DNA of 64,000 bases from SABI01 sp963678555 (GTDB lineage: Bacteria; Spirochaetota; Spirochaetia; Sphaerochaetales; Sphaerochaetaceae). Shown piece after piece: positions 15,828 through 24,444 of the stretch. The DNA is taken from contig CAXXJA010000002.1 in the NCBI GenBank assembly GCA_963678555.2, forward strand, positions 1 through 64,000, read 5' to 3'. A program made the translations under genes and the position numbers. The number at the start of each line of letters is the position of its first letter. Position 1 is the stretch's first letter. Under the pieces are notes generated by a model. The model saw only the letters and a list, made by a program, of their open reading frames with translations. It searched no databases and was not told the DNA's origin.

Positions 15828-16874
15828 TTATCGGTACTGACCGATCTCGTTACTCCATCTGTCGAGGAGTCTGGTCTTGTTGACTTTGTCACCGTCCCAC
15901 AGGAAGTCCTGATCAACCGTCTTGATCTGGTTGATGCTCAGAGCCTGGGGATGCTTGGCTGCACCATCTGCAACAAGGACGACATACCATTCGGTGAACT
16001 TCTTCTGTGCATCAGGAGAAGAGAGAATCCAGTCATACAGTTTCTTTGCATTGACGGCGTCTGCACCACCCTTGACCATTGACATGCTCGCGAGCTCGAA
16101 ACCAGTACCTTCAGCGGGAGCAACGATCTCTATGTTCGCTCCTGCATCCTTGAGTTTGACCTGGTCGTGCGCATAACCGAGTGCGATTGGAATCTCTCCG
16201 ATACCGACACTCTTTCCGGGAGCTGATCCGCTCTTTGTATACTGGTCGATATTCTTGTCGAGTTTCTTCATGTAGTCGATCATGGCATCTTCAGAGCCGG
16301 TCACGTAGCGCATGGTGGTAAGTACGTTGTAGGCAGTTCCAGAAGAGTTCGGGTTAGCCATTCTCACGTATCCCTTGTACTCAGGTTTGATCAGATCAGC
16401 CCAGCTTCTGGGGACTTCAAGTCCGAGTTCAGCAACTCTGTCGAGGTTCGATACGATGGTAAGAGGGCCGACATAGAGACCGATCCAGTAGTTTTCAGGA
16501 TCCCGGTACTGAGCGGGTGTCTTGCTTGCGTATCTTGATACATAGGGAGTGGTGAGTCCCTTAGTCTTTGCCGTGATGTGGTCCAGACCTACTCCGCCGA
16601 CCCAGATAGAGACCTGAGGATTCGAAGCTTCAGCCTCAAGGCGTGCCACAGTCTCTCCTCCGCTCATGCGGACGAAATTGACTTTGATTCCTGTCTCTTT
16701 CTCGAACATGTCGAACAGAGCTGCTGCAAGGGGTTCCTCAAGGGTCGTGTAAGCACTTACCGATCCTCCGGTGACCACCTCTTCTGCAGGAGCCTGAGCC
16801 TCAGGTGCTCCCTGAGCAGCAAGGGTGCCGATGAGCAGGGCCACAAGCAATAGACTGATTGTGATTTTTTTCAT
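15828..16874 (-). CDS. Periplasmic iron(III)-type binding protein
   Basis: A 348-residue secreted binding protein. The signal peptide MKKITISLLLVALLIGTLAAQG is followed by a Glu/Ala-rich linker common in spirochaete binding proteins. The body (SAYTTLEEPLAAALFDMFEKETGIKVNFV, then RLEAEASNP and GIGEIPIALGYAHD) fits the FbpA/spermidine-putrescine cluster. The start at 16874 is chosen for the preceding GGAGG and the signal peptide; an in-frame ATG at 16922 lies inside the promoter. It is the first gene of the operon. The metal ligands cannot be confirmed by eye, so thiamine, phosphonate or another ligand remains possible. Confidence 0.85.
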   Translation of the reverse strand: MKKITISLLLVALLIGTLAAQGAPEAQAPAEEVVTGGSVSAYTTLEEPLAAALFDMFEKETGIKVNFVRMSGGETVARLEAEASNPQVSIWVGGVGLDHITAKTKGLTTPYVSRYASKTPAQYRDPENYWIGLYVGPLTIVSNLDRVAELGLEVPRSWADLIKPEYKGYVRMANPNSSGTAYNVLTTMRYVTGSEDAMIDYMKKLDKNIDQYTKSGSAPGKSVGIGEIPIALGYAHDQVKLKDAGANIEIVAPAEGTGFELASMSMVKGGADAVNAKKLYDWILSSPDAQKKFTEWYVVLVADGAAKHPQALSINQIKTVDQDFLWDGDKVNKTRLLDRWSNEIGQYR

Positions 16875-16910
16875 AGTAACCTCCAAATTTGTATGAATTA
16901 CAGATAGATC

Positions 16911-16939
16911 ATTATATTCCACCTGTATGTAGGAAGCAA
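16911..16939 (-). promoter_or_regulatory. Promoter of the iron-type ABC operon
   Basis: Minus strand TTGCTT, 17 nt, TATAAT, about 37 nt before ATG 16874. No clear Fur box was seen. Confidence 0.65.
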
Positions 16940-17080
16940 TAGAACAATTTTGATTAACTATGGAACAAAATCGCTTCAGTCCTGCCAGTATGCAGCAGAG
17001 ATCTGCCCCTCAGGAGAGGGTTGAAGTCGGAAGTGAAAATGCAGAGAGTAACAAGATACTCTAATTATCAAAAAACTATC

Positions 17081-17109
17081 TTGGTTACATGAAGGTTTTG
17101 TGATACGAT
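17081..17109 (+). promoter_or_regulatory. Likely promoter of tRNA-Gly
   Basis: TTGGTT, 17 nt, TACGAT, about 54 nt before the tRNA. A TATACT directly abuts the tRNA 5' end but is too close to act as its -10 box. Confidence 0.4.
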
Positions 17110-17162
17110 ACGTTCTAGTAAATCGCTTGGGCGTGATGAACCATGCTCGGGCGGCGTATACT

Positions 17163-17234
17163 GCGGCTGTCGTATAACGGCTATTACCCGAGCTTCCCAA
17201 GCTCGTGACGAGGGTTCGACTCCCTTCAGCCGCT
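17163..17234 (+). tRNA. tRNA-Gly (anticodon CCC)
   Basis: 72 nt without CCA. A perfect 7-bp acceptor GCGGCTG/CAGCCGC, anticodon arm CGAGC-TTCCCAA-GCTCG giving CCC, T arm GAGGG-TTCGACT-CCCTT. Its 3' side is followed by an integrase remnant, the usual setting of a tRNA attachment site. Confidence 0.93.
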
Positions 17235-17344
17235 TCAATGTAAAATAGTGCAAGGGAAAGAAATAAAGGTCTCCTGTTAGTGTTAAAAGTGTGTTCACTT
17301 CGAGATGGTGAACCCAAACTGAACACACTAGAAGGAGGAGTTTT

Positions 17345-17857
17345 TTGAAAACCGATTTTCCCGCAGCCTACAAACGAGGCAAGATCTACTACTTCAAATA
17401 TACCGGCCGCAACGGTCGCCGCTATTCGAAGTCCACTGGACAGGAAAAGAAATCCGATGCCCAGAGAGTCATCCGAGCATTCATGGAACAGAAGAAATCC
17501 GGGGTCAGTCCTGAGATCACTTTGAGATCCATTATCAGACTCTATCAGGATCCGAATACGAATCCGAAGAAGAAAGAGGCTTTCGTTACTGCAAGGAATT
17601 ATTCCGATCGATATGCAGCTCATATAGCTACTCATGCAAAAGAGCTGGAGTGTGAAAGTCAATCAGTTTTTTCACTGGTGGGGGTGAATACATTCTCTTC
17701 TCCTTATGGAGTCCAAGAAAATGTCTTCACCCCCAGAAGAACTACCGCTGATTTTGGCAGGACTCCAAATCAGCAGCAAACCCTTTTTCTTCAAATGAGA
17801 ACTGGGTGGATTCATGTTTCTGGAATTTGCTCAGGATCTTCTACTCTGATTACCTAG
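17345..17857 (+). pseudogene. Tyrosine recombinase (integrase) remnant, N-terminal part only
   Basis: A TTG start with AGAAGGAGGAG upstream opens an integrase-like N-terminus: KRGKIYYFKYTGRNGRRYSKSTGQEKK (arm-binding type), a linker RVIRAFMEQKKSG, then the beginning of a core-binding domain (YQDPNTNPKKKEAFVTARNYSDRYAAHIATHA). From about residue 100 the sequence loses similarity and ends at a chance stop. The catalytic domain with the R-H-R-Y residues is absent. Together with the tRNA-Gly 110 bases upstream, this marks the scar of a lost integrative element. No duplicated tRNA 3' end (attR) was found nearby. Confidence 0.7.
17680..17734. repeat. Long inverted repeat inside the integrase scar
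   Basis: GGGGGTGAATACATT (17680-17694) pairs with AATGTCTTCACCCCC (17720-17734) with one mismatch. The 25-nt loop holds another small palindrome CTCC-TTAT-GGAG. Where integrase similarity ends, this may be the junction of the deletion. Confidence 0.6.
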
Positions 17858-19203
17858 ACTCCGAAGGTCTTGTTGCGTCCGGAGTCTTTTGCTGCATAAA
17901 GGGCTTTATCGGCTGAATCAATCAACTCAGTTATTCCGGAAATTTCGTTTTCTGGATATGAAGTGAACCCGGCACTGACAGTTATATGTAGTTCCTGACC
18001 GGCATGATGGATACGGTTGTCATTTATCATACGAACAATTCTATCGGCCACAAATTTGGTATCATCGAAAGAAGCTCCTGGAAGAATCACGAGGAATTCT
18101 TCACCCCCGTATCTTATAAGGAGGTCCCCTTCCCTTATAGCCTTTTTTGCTTCTTTAGTAGCAGACACAAGAACATGATCACCCGTAAGGTGACCATAGG
18201 TGTCGTTAAAGGATTTAAAATGATCTATATCAAACATAATCACTCCAAGGGGGAGAGAGCTCCTGATTGAACGATTGAACTCCTCATCCAATCTCACCAT
18301 TCCGAACCGCCGGTTGTAGATTCCAGTCAAGGGATCATTCGCTGCAAGTTTCTGGAGCTGGTTATGGGTGATTGCATTTCTTAGGGCTAGAGAAATCCCA
18401 CGTATGAACATTTCATAACCGTAGAGATTATCCTTATTAAACTGCCTTGAAGAGGCTGATATCACAACGCCAATTACTAAATCTTTGTATGTGAGAGGCT
18501 CTACAATCACTTCAGACGGCTTGAAGGTCACAAGAGTAGTTGAAATAGCAATATTCTCAGGCAAACTGAGTATCTGCCGCTTTTTCGTACTCATAACGAG
18601 AAAAACAGTCGGATCATCACATAGAGTGGTCGGAGTTTCGATATTCTGCGATGCAGATAGAACAAGCTCTCCACCTTCTTCATAGAGAATAGCTCCTGCC
18701 TCAGCGTTGGTGAATCTGAGGATATGGGATAAAGCGTTCGTTGTTAGGCCATTCAGCTCAAGCTTATTGGAAAGCATTTCATTGTATTCTTTAATTGAAC
18801 GTTCATTTCTTATAGAATTAGAGAGGGTTCGTACCAGATCATTGAATGAACTTGCAGTTTCTCCTAATACATCATCCGAATCAATTGGAATCAAACATTC
18901 GGTTTCAGAGCAGTCTGTCAATTGGGTTGATGTGAGGCCGCTGCTGATTTTTGAATCCACAAACTTCATCCGGTCCGCTAAAAGGCGAAGCCGTCTACCC
19001 ACAACAAAGTAGGCAAGATAAATATTGATGGCTCCTACAAAAACTCCGGCGATGATGCACGAAACAAAGAAAAACGGTGTTAAAACTGCATCCTCGGGGA
19101 TTCCGATCAGCAACATGAAGAAAGGGAAAAGAATTCCCACAAGGAAACCTAAACTGATCATAAATACCGCTAGATCACCGAACACTTTTTTTGTTATATG
19201 CAT
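17854..19203 (-). CDS. Membrane-bound diguanylate cyclase (GGDEF)
   Basis: A 449-residue protein making cyclic di-GMP from two GTP. Two hydrophobic N-terminal segments (residues about 7-32 and 42-66) anchor it. A HAMP-like stretch (RRLRLLADRMKFVDSK) and a GAF-like sensory region (about 140-270) follow. The C-terminal GGDEF domain has DIDHFKSFNDTYGH and an intact active-site RYGGEEF. No clear RxxD inhibitory site just before it was recognised. It overlaps the integrase remnant's last codon by 4 bases on the opposite strand. The signal sensed is unknown. Confidence 0.9.
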   Translation of the reverse strand: MHITKKVFGDLAVFMISLGFLVGILFPFFMLLIGIPEDAVLTPFFFVSCIIAGVFVGAINIYLAYFVVGRRLRLLADRMKFVDSKISSGLTSTQLTDCSETECLIPIDSDDVLGETASSFNDLVRTLSNSIRNERSIKEYNEMLSNKLELNGLTTNALSHILRFTNAEAGAILYEEGGELVLSASQNIETPTTLCDDPTVFLVMSTKKRQILSLPENIAISTTLVTFKPSEVIVEPLTYKDLVIGVVISASSRQFNKDNLYGYEMFIRGISLALRNAITHNQLQKLAANDPLTGIYNRRFGMVRLDEEFNRSIRSSLPLGVIMFDIDHFKSFNDTYGHLTGDHVLVSATKEAKKAIREGDLLIRYGGEEFLVILPGASFDDTKFVADRIVRMINDNRIHHAGQELHITVSAGFTSYPENEISGITELIDSADKALYAAKDSGRNKTFGV

Positions 19204-19580
19204 ACCTGTTTCCCTTTGTTCAATTACTTGTATGTGCAGAAAAACATATACTGAAGAATTGTTTTTTTATAAGAAGGGGGCTGTATTCAGGTTTTAGTAA
19301 ATTCTATCCCAACAATAGCTGTCATGTTATAACTTATGTCTCAACTATGCAATCGGAATATATAAAGTTCAACAAATTTATTGCAATCCATGTTTATATC
19401 CTCACTGCTCTTCCCAGAAAAGAATTAAAATCATATTTCACCCCATGAGCACCGACTTGCCTTCAGGTGTTCAGTTTCAGTGTATATATCACTGTATTTC
19501 TTACTACGACACGAGTGGGACGTCCACCATGGATATTCGTGGTTGAGCTGATGCATGCATTCGTGTCTGTTCCTCTTCAA

Positions 19581-19652
19581 TTGACACTCAGATAAATTGA
19601 CACTCAGATAAATAAGTGGTATATTTCGCACATAATATGAGAAATATACCAC
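19581..19652 (+). promoter_or_regulatory. Promoter/operator of the DUF3796-XRE-GNAT operon
   Basis: Two TTGACA boxes lie in a tandem 16-nt repeat (unit TTGACACTCAGATAAA, at 19581 and 19597). The second is 17 nt from TATATT (19620-19625). A perfect 12-bp inverted repeat GTGGTATATTTC (19616-19627) / GAAATATACCAC (19641-19652) covers the -10 box and start site, a likely operator for the operon's own XRE repressor. The rest of the gene-free stretch 19204-19580 shows nothing recognisable. Confidence 0.65.
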
Positions 19653-19668
19653 AAAAAAGGCGGTGTGC

Positions 19669-20034
19669 ATGAAGAAGAAGGGTAAGATACATCCTCTGGG
19701 CTACCTCAGCCTGCTGGGATTGCTGGGATCACTGGGTTTCTTTACCGGACTGCCTGCGCTGTATATGTTTTTCGGTTTTTTCGGTTATGCGTATTACTTC
19801 CGCATTATTCCCGATGAACTCTTCATGGAACACCTGCTGAAGGCGGCTGCGATATCGTTTTTCCTCACGCTGCTTGTTCTGACGACACTGATCATTCTGG
19901 CCTCTGTTACAGAGAACCTGGAATTTGCCACTACAGGAATATTTGTCAGCTTTATCTTTGCCAATACGCTGTTTGCTGTAACGCATGCATTCTTTGAAAT
20001 CAGGGAAGGCCGGGGGCTTCATGATAATGGCTGA
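19669..20034 (+). CDS. Small membrane protein, DUF3796-like
   Basis: 121 residues with four probable membrane segments (PLGYLSLLGLLGSLGFF, ALYMFFGFFGYAYYF, AAISFFLTLLVLTTLIILAS, GIFVSFIFANTLFAV). The layout and the following XRE regulator fit the DUF3796 proteins that accompany such repressors. Start ATG 19669 is preferred over GTG 19663 because of the AAGGCGG upstream. The gene overlaps the XRE gene by 14 bases. Its biochemical role is unknown. Confidence 0.6.
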   Translation: MKKKGKIHPLGYLSLLGLLGSLGFFTGLPALYMFFGFFGYAYYFRIIPDELFMEHLLKAAAISFFLTLLVLTTLIILASVTENLEFATTGIFVSFIFANTLFAVTHAFFEIREGRGLHDNG

Positions 20035-20251
20035 GAATAGGTTCAGGACGCATATAAAAGAGTATAGAGCAAGATACAGCATGAAACAGGAAGAACTGGC
20101 CAGACGGGTTGGGGTTAGACGGGAGACCATAGGGAATTTGGAGAATGGGCGATACAACCCATCGCTTACACTCGCCATGGATATTGCACATGTCTTCAGC
20201 TGCACAGTGGAAGACCTGTTTGAATGTATCAGGGAAGGAGACGATCTATGA
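20021..20251 (+). CDS. XRE-family helix-turn-helix regulator (small)
   Basis: About 76 residues, nearly all helix-turn-helix: MKQEELARRVGVRRETIGNLENGRYNPSLTLAMDIAHVF, the Cro/CI-like class of short activator/repressors. The start is ATG 20021, or 20027; both lie inside the end of the membrane-protein gene, and the stop overlaps the next ATG (ATGA), so translation is coupled. It probably binds the inverted repeat at 19616-19652. Confidence 0.85.
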   Translation: MIMAENRFRTHIKEYRARYSMKQEELARRVGVRRETIGNLENGRYNPSLTLAMDIAHVFSCTVEDLFECIREGDDL

Positions 20252-21072
20252 AGAATAAGGCTCTGATAGTAACTATTGCGATTGCTGTCGTTGTGGGAAT
20301 CTCGGTTGGTTCGCTGATTACGCCTCTGTTCTCACTGGAGTCCCCATTGGCTGCCCTCACCGTCAGTACCCTCATCACCGTGGCGCTACTGGCATCTATC
20401 GAAGGAATAGCGGGCCGTCTGAGAACAAGAAACACCGAACGTGTTCCACTCGGTGAATTACAGGGGCTTTACGTCGTGAGTAAACAAGAAATCCCGAAGG
20501 CGACGGCGGTTCTGGCCGCTGCCTTCAGGGATGACCCACTGTTCACCAGATTATTCGGAAATGCAGAGGAACGGTCACAGAAGTATGCAAAAGTTGCACA
20601 CATGATGCTGAGACACTGCTTCACCTATGGAGCTGTATACGCTTCCTCAGAGCATTTCGAAGGTATCATAGCCGTTACTCAGGATAGACATACGTATATC
20701 ACCACCTGGCAATTGATCAGAAGTGGGGGGATTGTTCCATTTCTCGGTCTGGGGCTTCGATCCCTCATGAAAGTTGCCGGCTCGCTGACTCCTATGGACG
20801 GGGTGCGCAGGAACCAGATGAAGAACAGGGCGTATGCCTATATCAACGTAATCGGTGTTGCTCCGGAATATCAGGGTAAAGGGTATGGTGGAAAGATGCT
20901 CAGATCGATGCTTGAAGCGAGCGATGAAGCCGGATTACCGACGTATCTGGAAACAGAGACCGAGAGCAATGTGGCCCTCTACGAGCGGTTCGGTTTTACA
21001 ACCTGTATGCAGATGAAACTGCCGGTCATCGATCAGCCCATGTGGACTATGATCAGGGAGAGCGGACATTGA
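20248..21072 (+). CDS. GNAT-family N-acetyltransferase with N-terminal membrane segment
   Basis: 274 residues. Two hydrophobic stretches (ALIVTIAIAVVVGISVG and LAALTVSTLITVALLAS) precede a GNAT domain. The acetyl-CoA site reads INVIGVAPEYQGKGYGGKML, matching the V-x-P-x-x-Q-G-x-G-x-G motif, and ETESNVALYERFGFT is the usual C-terminal strand region. It is translated from an ATGA overlap with the XRE gene. A membrane-tethered GNAT is uncommon; the upstream helices could instead be a fused remnant of a DUF3796-partner membrane protein (inference). The substrate is unknown. Confidence 0.8.
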   Translation: MKNKALIVTIAIAVVVGISVGSLITPLFSLESPLAALTVSTLITVALLASIEGIAGRLRTRNTERVPLGELQGLYVVSKQEIPKATAVLAAAFRDDPLFTRLFGNAEERSQKYAKVAHMMLRHCFTYGAVYASSEHFEGIIAVTQDRHTYITTWQLIRSGGIVPFLGLGLRSLMKVAGSLTPMDGVRRNQMKNRAYAYINVIGVAPEYQGKGYGGKMLRSMLEASDEAGLPTYLETETESNVALYERFGFTTCMQMKLPVIDQPMWTMIRESGH

Positions 21073-21250
21073 GAAGATCCGCTTCCGTTTTCTGTGCTGG
21101 GAGCAGCCGCAAAAGAAAAAGCTGCCTGAAGTACAGGCCATTACAGGTGATGCATGGAAGATAGTGGAACCGGTTGACAGATCGCAAGCAGAGAAGGAAC
21201 CGTTGCCCACTCTCGTGTTCCTTCCTGCAGGATGATCTGAGCGATAATAC

Positions 21251-22222
21251 TCAGTACAGGATCTGGTGCTGCGTATCGTCTGTCGGTGGTCCGCCGATGG
21301 TTGCCCTGATCGTCGGTACTCCCTGTGCCTCGAAGGCGCTTGCCACTTTCTCCTGAAGTTCCTTCCCGGGGGTAAGGGCTACCATGTACCCGCCGCGTCC
21401 GCCTCCTGTCACCTTTGCTCCGTATGCACCGAGTTCGAGTGCTGTATCACACAGCTGGATCAGCCGCTCATGCGACAGTCCCATCTCGATGAGCACCTTA
21501 TGATTCTCATTCATGATAACCCCGGTTTTCTTCAGGTCTCCATTGCTGAGCGCTGTACCGAGTTCTTCCACCTGATTCCTGATGATATCAAGGCGTGCAT
21601 TGAAAAGGTCCGGGTCGCTGTTCTGCTGCTGTTCGAGAAAACCCTTCAGTGAAGCCGTGTTGGCGGTGACTCCGCTGTTGCCCAGAACGATCTCTATCGG
21701 TTCAAAAAGAGATATCCGTTCAAACTGTTTCACCCCGTCCTGTATTCTGTATTTGATGACTCCTCCATAGGTGGAGACGGTGTTGTCAAGACCGCTTGGC
21801 AGCCCGTGGTAGCCGAACTCGCCCTCCCAGGCCACATGGTTGATGTCGATGATATTCATTCCGAGGTTGAATTCCCTGTTGCAGGCGCGGGCAAATGACA
21901 CACAGATGGCTGCACTGGCTCCGACGCCGCTGCCGGCAAGTAGAGAGCCGCCTACGGTTATGCGGATGGGGTTGGCCTTTACATCAATTCCCATCACCTC
22001 TATCATTCTGTTAAAACTGACGTTGCAGTCCTGTTCTTTTGCCTTTTTGTATCCGGGGACCTCGATACGGTTGTCTACCAGTGTCCACCCGGTCCCGCTT
22101 TCCATCCGCTCAACCGTACATTCTGTCTCGAACGGGATAGCTGCAAGAATTGCAGGAATCTCCCACAGTACGAACTGATCTCCGATGAGTATCGTCTTTC
22201 CGAATCCCTTACCTGTCTGCAT
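21251..22222 (-). CDS. GHMP kinase, mevalonate-kinase type
   Basis: 323 residues. The ATP-binding GHMP motif reads VGGSLLAGSGVGASAA, the conserved block HGLPSGLDNTVSTYGG carries the catalytic Asp, and the C-terminal motif is KVTGGGRGGYMVAL. The overall order matches mevalonate kinase, but the N-terminal GEH-type motif reads GDQFVLWEIPAI, so the substrate might be another alcohol or sugar. It overlaps the DHH gene by 14 bases and shares its promoter. No other mevalonate-pathway gene is in the window. A DeoR-type operator covers the operon promoter. Confidence 0.75.
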   Translation of the reverse strand: MQTGKGFGKTILIGDQFVLWEIPAILAAIPFETECTVERMESGTGWTLVDNRIEVPGYKKAKEQDCNVSFNRMIEVMGIDVKANPIRITVGGSLLAGSGVGASAAICVSFARACNREFNLGMNIIDINHVAWEGEFGYHGLPSGLDNTVSTYGGVIKYRIQDGVKQFERISLFEPIEIVLGNSGVTANTASLKGFLEQQQNSDPDLFNARLDIIRNQVEELGTALSNGDLKKTGVIMNENHKVLIEMGLSHERLIQLCDTALELGAYGAKVTGGGRGGYMVALTPGKELQEKVASAFEAQGVPTIRATIGGPPTDDTQHQILY

Positions 22223-23450
22223 GGGTCTCTCCTTTGGTGAGTATATCTTCCATTTCCTGAATGAGCGAGGACTCCTGTCCGGGTTTGATCACGGTTGCGG
22301 CCGAGATGCTGTGACAGGCGTCAGAAAATCCGCCGAGGTGTTCGGTTGCCAGCGGGAGGAATGTATCAAGTCCGGGAATTTCCCTGCGGCGGATTTTCTG
22401 AGTCAGATACTCCGAGGCGCGCATTGAGATCTTTGTCGCATCGAACCTGATCGACTCAAAACCGCCAATCGCCTCTGGAATCCTCTGAAAACCTGCAAGG
22501 TACTTGCTCTGATCAAGGTAGGACTCTTCTTTGATCATCGTGCAGAATACCCCGATCATCTTTATACCCATCGGGTAGAACCTCGAGCCGACATCAAACC
22601 ACTGGATATGGGCGGTCGTGTTGATCCCCTTCTTCAGCCTCTCACGTTCCTCGTTGAAAAGGGTATTCTTGAGTGCGATCATCTCCTGCACGTAACCATT
22701 CATCTTCTCATGAAGCCCATTCAGGCAGATCTCTATACCCTTCTCAGTACCGTCACTGTAGTACCCTACACCTCCAACGGTATCCAGAGCCTCGCAGATC
22801 ATATCCGCCGGATAGAAGGATGTCCCCAGCCGGATACTGTAGGTTTCCCCCTGCTGCTCCTGATGAATTTCTATGAGCTGTTCTTCACTGGCGAGGAGAA
22901 GCAGTTCACGGTTGACACCCGATAGCTTTCCGTCTACCAGAAAGCCATCTCCGATAGCCCCGAGTACACCCAGATGGACGAGCGGTTGTACGTCTTTGAG
23001 GTCGTACCGTGTGCGCAGCAGGTCGCTGAACAGGTAGCAGGTCGCACTGGCCGAGATATCGCGGTCTCCCTTGATGCCGAACAGTTCCGGGTCGAGATTG
23101 AATACCGTGTCATCCTCCGGGACATCGACCGCCGGATGGTGGTCGAGAATGATGACCAGATTTCTTCTCCCGTTCAGTCGGGAGATCAGCGGGGCTATTC
23201 TTCCTGCGAAGTCCGCAAAGACAATGATGGAGCCTGATTGAGCGAATACCTGCTCGAGCACTTCCGGATAGGGTTTCTCAAGAGAGAACCTGTCAACCTG
23301 ATACCCTGCCGCCTCAAAGGTCTTCATCAGTATCGTTCCGCTTGACAGTCCGTCTGTATCGTTATGGTGGATGAGAGTGATATTCCTGCCGGGGGCCTGC
23401 GATAGTGCATCAATGGCCTGTTCCATCTGTGTCTGTAATGCCTCTTGCAT
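22209..23450 (-). CDS. DHH-family phosphoesterase
   Basis: 413 residues. Motifs: HHNDTDGLSSG near the N-terminus (residues about 28-38), FADFAG, the DHH signature in ILDHHPAVD, and a C-terminal DHHA1-like GGF...AT region. Such enzymes cleave phosphodiesters in single-stranded DNA or short nucleotides; which applies here cannot be told. It is first in a two-gene operon with the GHMP kinase. Ribosome site GAAGG lies upstream of ATG 23450. Confidence 0.8.
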   Translation of the reverse strand: MQEALQTQMEQAIDALSQAPGRNITLIHHNDTDGLSSGTILMKTFEAAGYQVDRFSLEKPYPEVLEQVFAQSGSIIVFADFAGRIAPLISRLNGRRNLVIILDHHPAVDVPEDDTVFNLDPELFGIKGDRDISASATCYLFSDLLRTRYDLKDVQPLVHLGVLGAIGDGFLVDGKLSGVNRELLLLASEEQLIEIHQEQQGETYSIRLGTSFYPADMICEALDTVGGVGYYSDGTEKGIEICLNGLHEKMNGYVQEMIALKNTLFNEERERLKKGINTTAHIQWFDVGSRFYPMGIKMIGVFCTMIKEESYLDQSKYLAGFQRIPEAIGGFESIRFDATKISMRASEYLTQKIRRREIPGLDTFLPLATEHLGGFSDACHSISAATVIKPGQESSLIQEMEDILTKGETHADR

Positions 23451-23472
23451 GTAGGGCCCGCCTTCTGTACGT

Positions 23473-23490
23473 ATGATCGTTTTCGATCAT
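23473..23490. promoter_or_regulatory. DeoR-type operator, copy 1
   Basis: ATGATCG-TTTT-CGATCAT, a perfect palindrome identical to the one at 24445-24462. It overlaps the -10 box of the minus-strand DHH/GHMP promoter and lies 42 nt before the DeoR promoter's -35 box. Confidence 0.75.
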
Positions 23491-23518
23491 TATAACAACC
23501 TGTTAAGATTGTTTGCAA
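23489..23518 (-). promoter_or_regulatory. Promoter of the DHH-GHMP kinase operon
   Basis: Minus strand TTGCAA, 18 nt, TATAAT. Its -10 box overlaps operator copy 1. Confidence 0.65.
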
Positions 23519-23531
23519 GCATAAATTTCTG

Positions 23532-23560
23532 TTGATAAGCTTTCTGATGACACGTATACT
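23532..23560 (+). promoter_or_regulatory. Promoter of the DeoR-type regulator
   Basis: TTGATA, 17 nt, TATACT, then 6 nt to ATG 23567, so the mRNA should be leaderless. No Shine-Dalgarno is present. Confidence 0.7.
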
Positions 23561-23566
23561 GTCGCC

Positions 23567-24364
23567 ATGGAACACAAGAATCTGCAGGGAGAACTGGAGT
23601 CACTCAGTGAACGTCATACCTATATCTATGAGCGGATACAGCGCGATGGGTATGTCCGGGTCCCCGAGCTCAGCGAGTCGCTCAGTGTGTCAGACATCAC
23701 GATCCGCAGGGATCTGGCGTATCTTGAGAAGAGAAACCTGGTTGAGCGTACACATGGCGGGGCAGTCTCGATTCACCGTATATACAAAGAGATCAACTAC
23801 TCGCTCCGCTCGGATGTTGAGAGGGAGAACAAGGACGCTATCGCACGGTACGCTGCAAGCCTGATAAACGATGGCGATACAGTCTTCATCAACGGCGGTT
23901 CCACCACCTTTCACATCTTCCGTTATATCGATCGGAAGCATGTAAAAATCGTTACTACGAACGCTGGATGCCTGACACAGGTGATAAATCCCGATATAGA
24001 GCTGATTCTTGCAGGTGGTCTCTACCATCACCAGTCCAATGCGTTCTACGGCAGTTTCACCAATGATATCCTGCAGAAAGTGAATGCGAACAAGGCAATT
24101 CTCGGTGTGCACGGAATCAGTCGTCACTACGGACTCACCACCCCGATGCATTACGCCGCAGAGACTTCACGGATCATGATCGACAGGACCAGAGGAGATG
24201 TTATCGTGATTGCCGACCACCGGAAGATCGGTGCTGTGAGCGACTATGTAACTGCACCGGTCGAGAGGATCGACACGCTTGTCACGGATGAGTTCCCCGA
24301 TCCCGATTACGTGAGGGATTTCCAGGAACTGGGTATTCAGGTTGTTCAGACCAGAAAGCTCTGA
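23567..24364 (+). CDS. DeoR-family transcriptional regulator
   Basis: 265 residues. N-terminal DeoR helix-turn-helix (YERIQRDGYVRVPELSESLSVSDITIRRDLAYLEKRNLVERTHGGAV) and C-terminal DeoRC sugar-phosphate sensor (INGGSTTFHIFRYI, ILAGGLYH, IADHRKIGAVS). It probably responds to a phosphorylated sugar. The same 18-bp palindrome lies before the DHH/GHMP operon and before the TRAP operon, so it likely controls both. The start is ATG 23567, six bases after the -10 box and without ribosome site. Earlier in-frame starts would lie within the promoter. Confidence 0.9.
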   Translation: MEHKNLQGELESLSERHTYIYERIQRDGYVRVPELSESLSVSDITIRRDLAYLEKRNLVERTHGGAVSIHRIYKEINYSLRSDVERENKDAIARYAASLINDGDTVFINGGSTTFHIFRYIDRKHVKIVTTNAGCLTQVINPDIELILAGGLYHHQSNAFYGSFTNDILQKVNANKAILGVHGISRHYGLTTPMHYAAETSRIMIDRTRGDVIVIADHRKIGAVSDYVTAPVERIDTLVTDEFPDPDYVRDFQELGIQVVQTRKL

Positions 24365-24407
24365 CAGTCTTCTGGCGCAGCTTCTCCGGCACTCACAGAA
24401 TTTACAT

Positions 24408-24436
24408 TTGACAGATGCCGGATAAGAGGGTAATGT
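24408..24436 (+). promoter_or_regulatory. Promoter of the first TRAP operon
   Basis: TTGACA, 17 nt, TAATGT. The second DeoR-type palindrome begins 8 nt downstream of the -10 box, over the start of transcription. Confidence 0.6.
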
Positions 24437-24444
24437 GGACGTAT

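Noticed and set aside
17157..17162. TATACT directly abutting tRNA-Gly as its promoter -10
   Set aside because: Transcription would start inside the tRNA; a better promoter lies at 17081-17109.
19431..19670. 79-codon minus-strand ORF upstream of the DUF3796 gene
   Set aside because: No ribosome site, overlaps the promoter/operator of the neighbouring operon, and no family resemblance.
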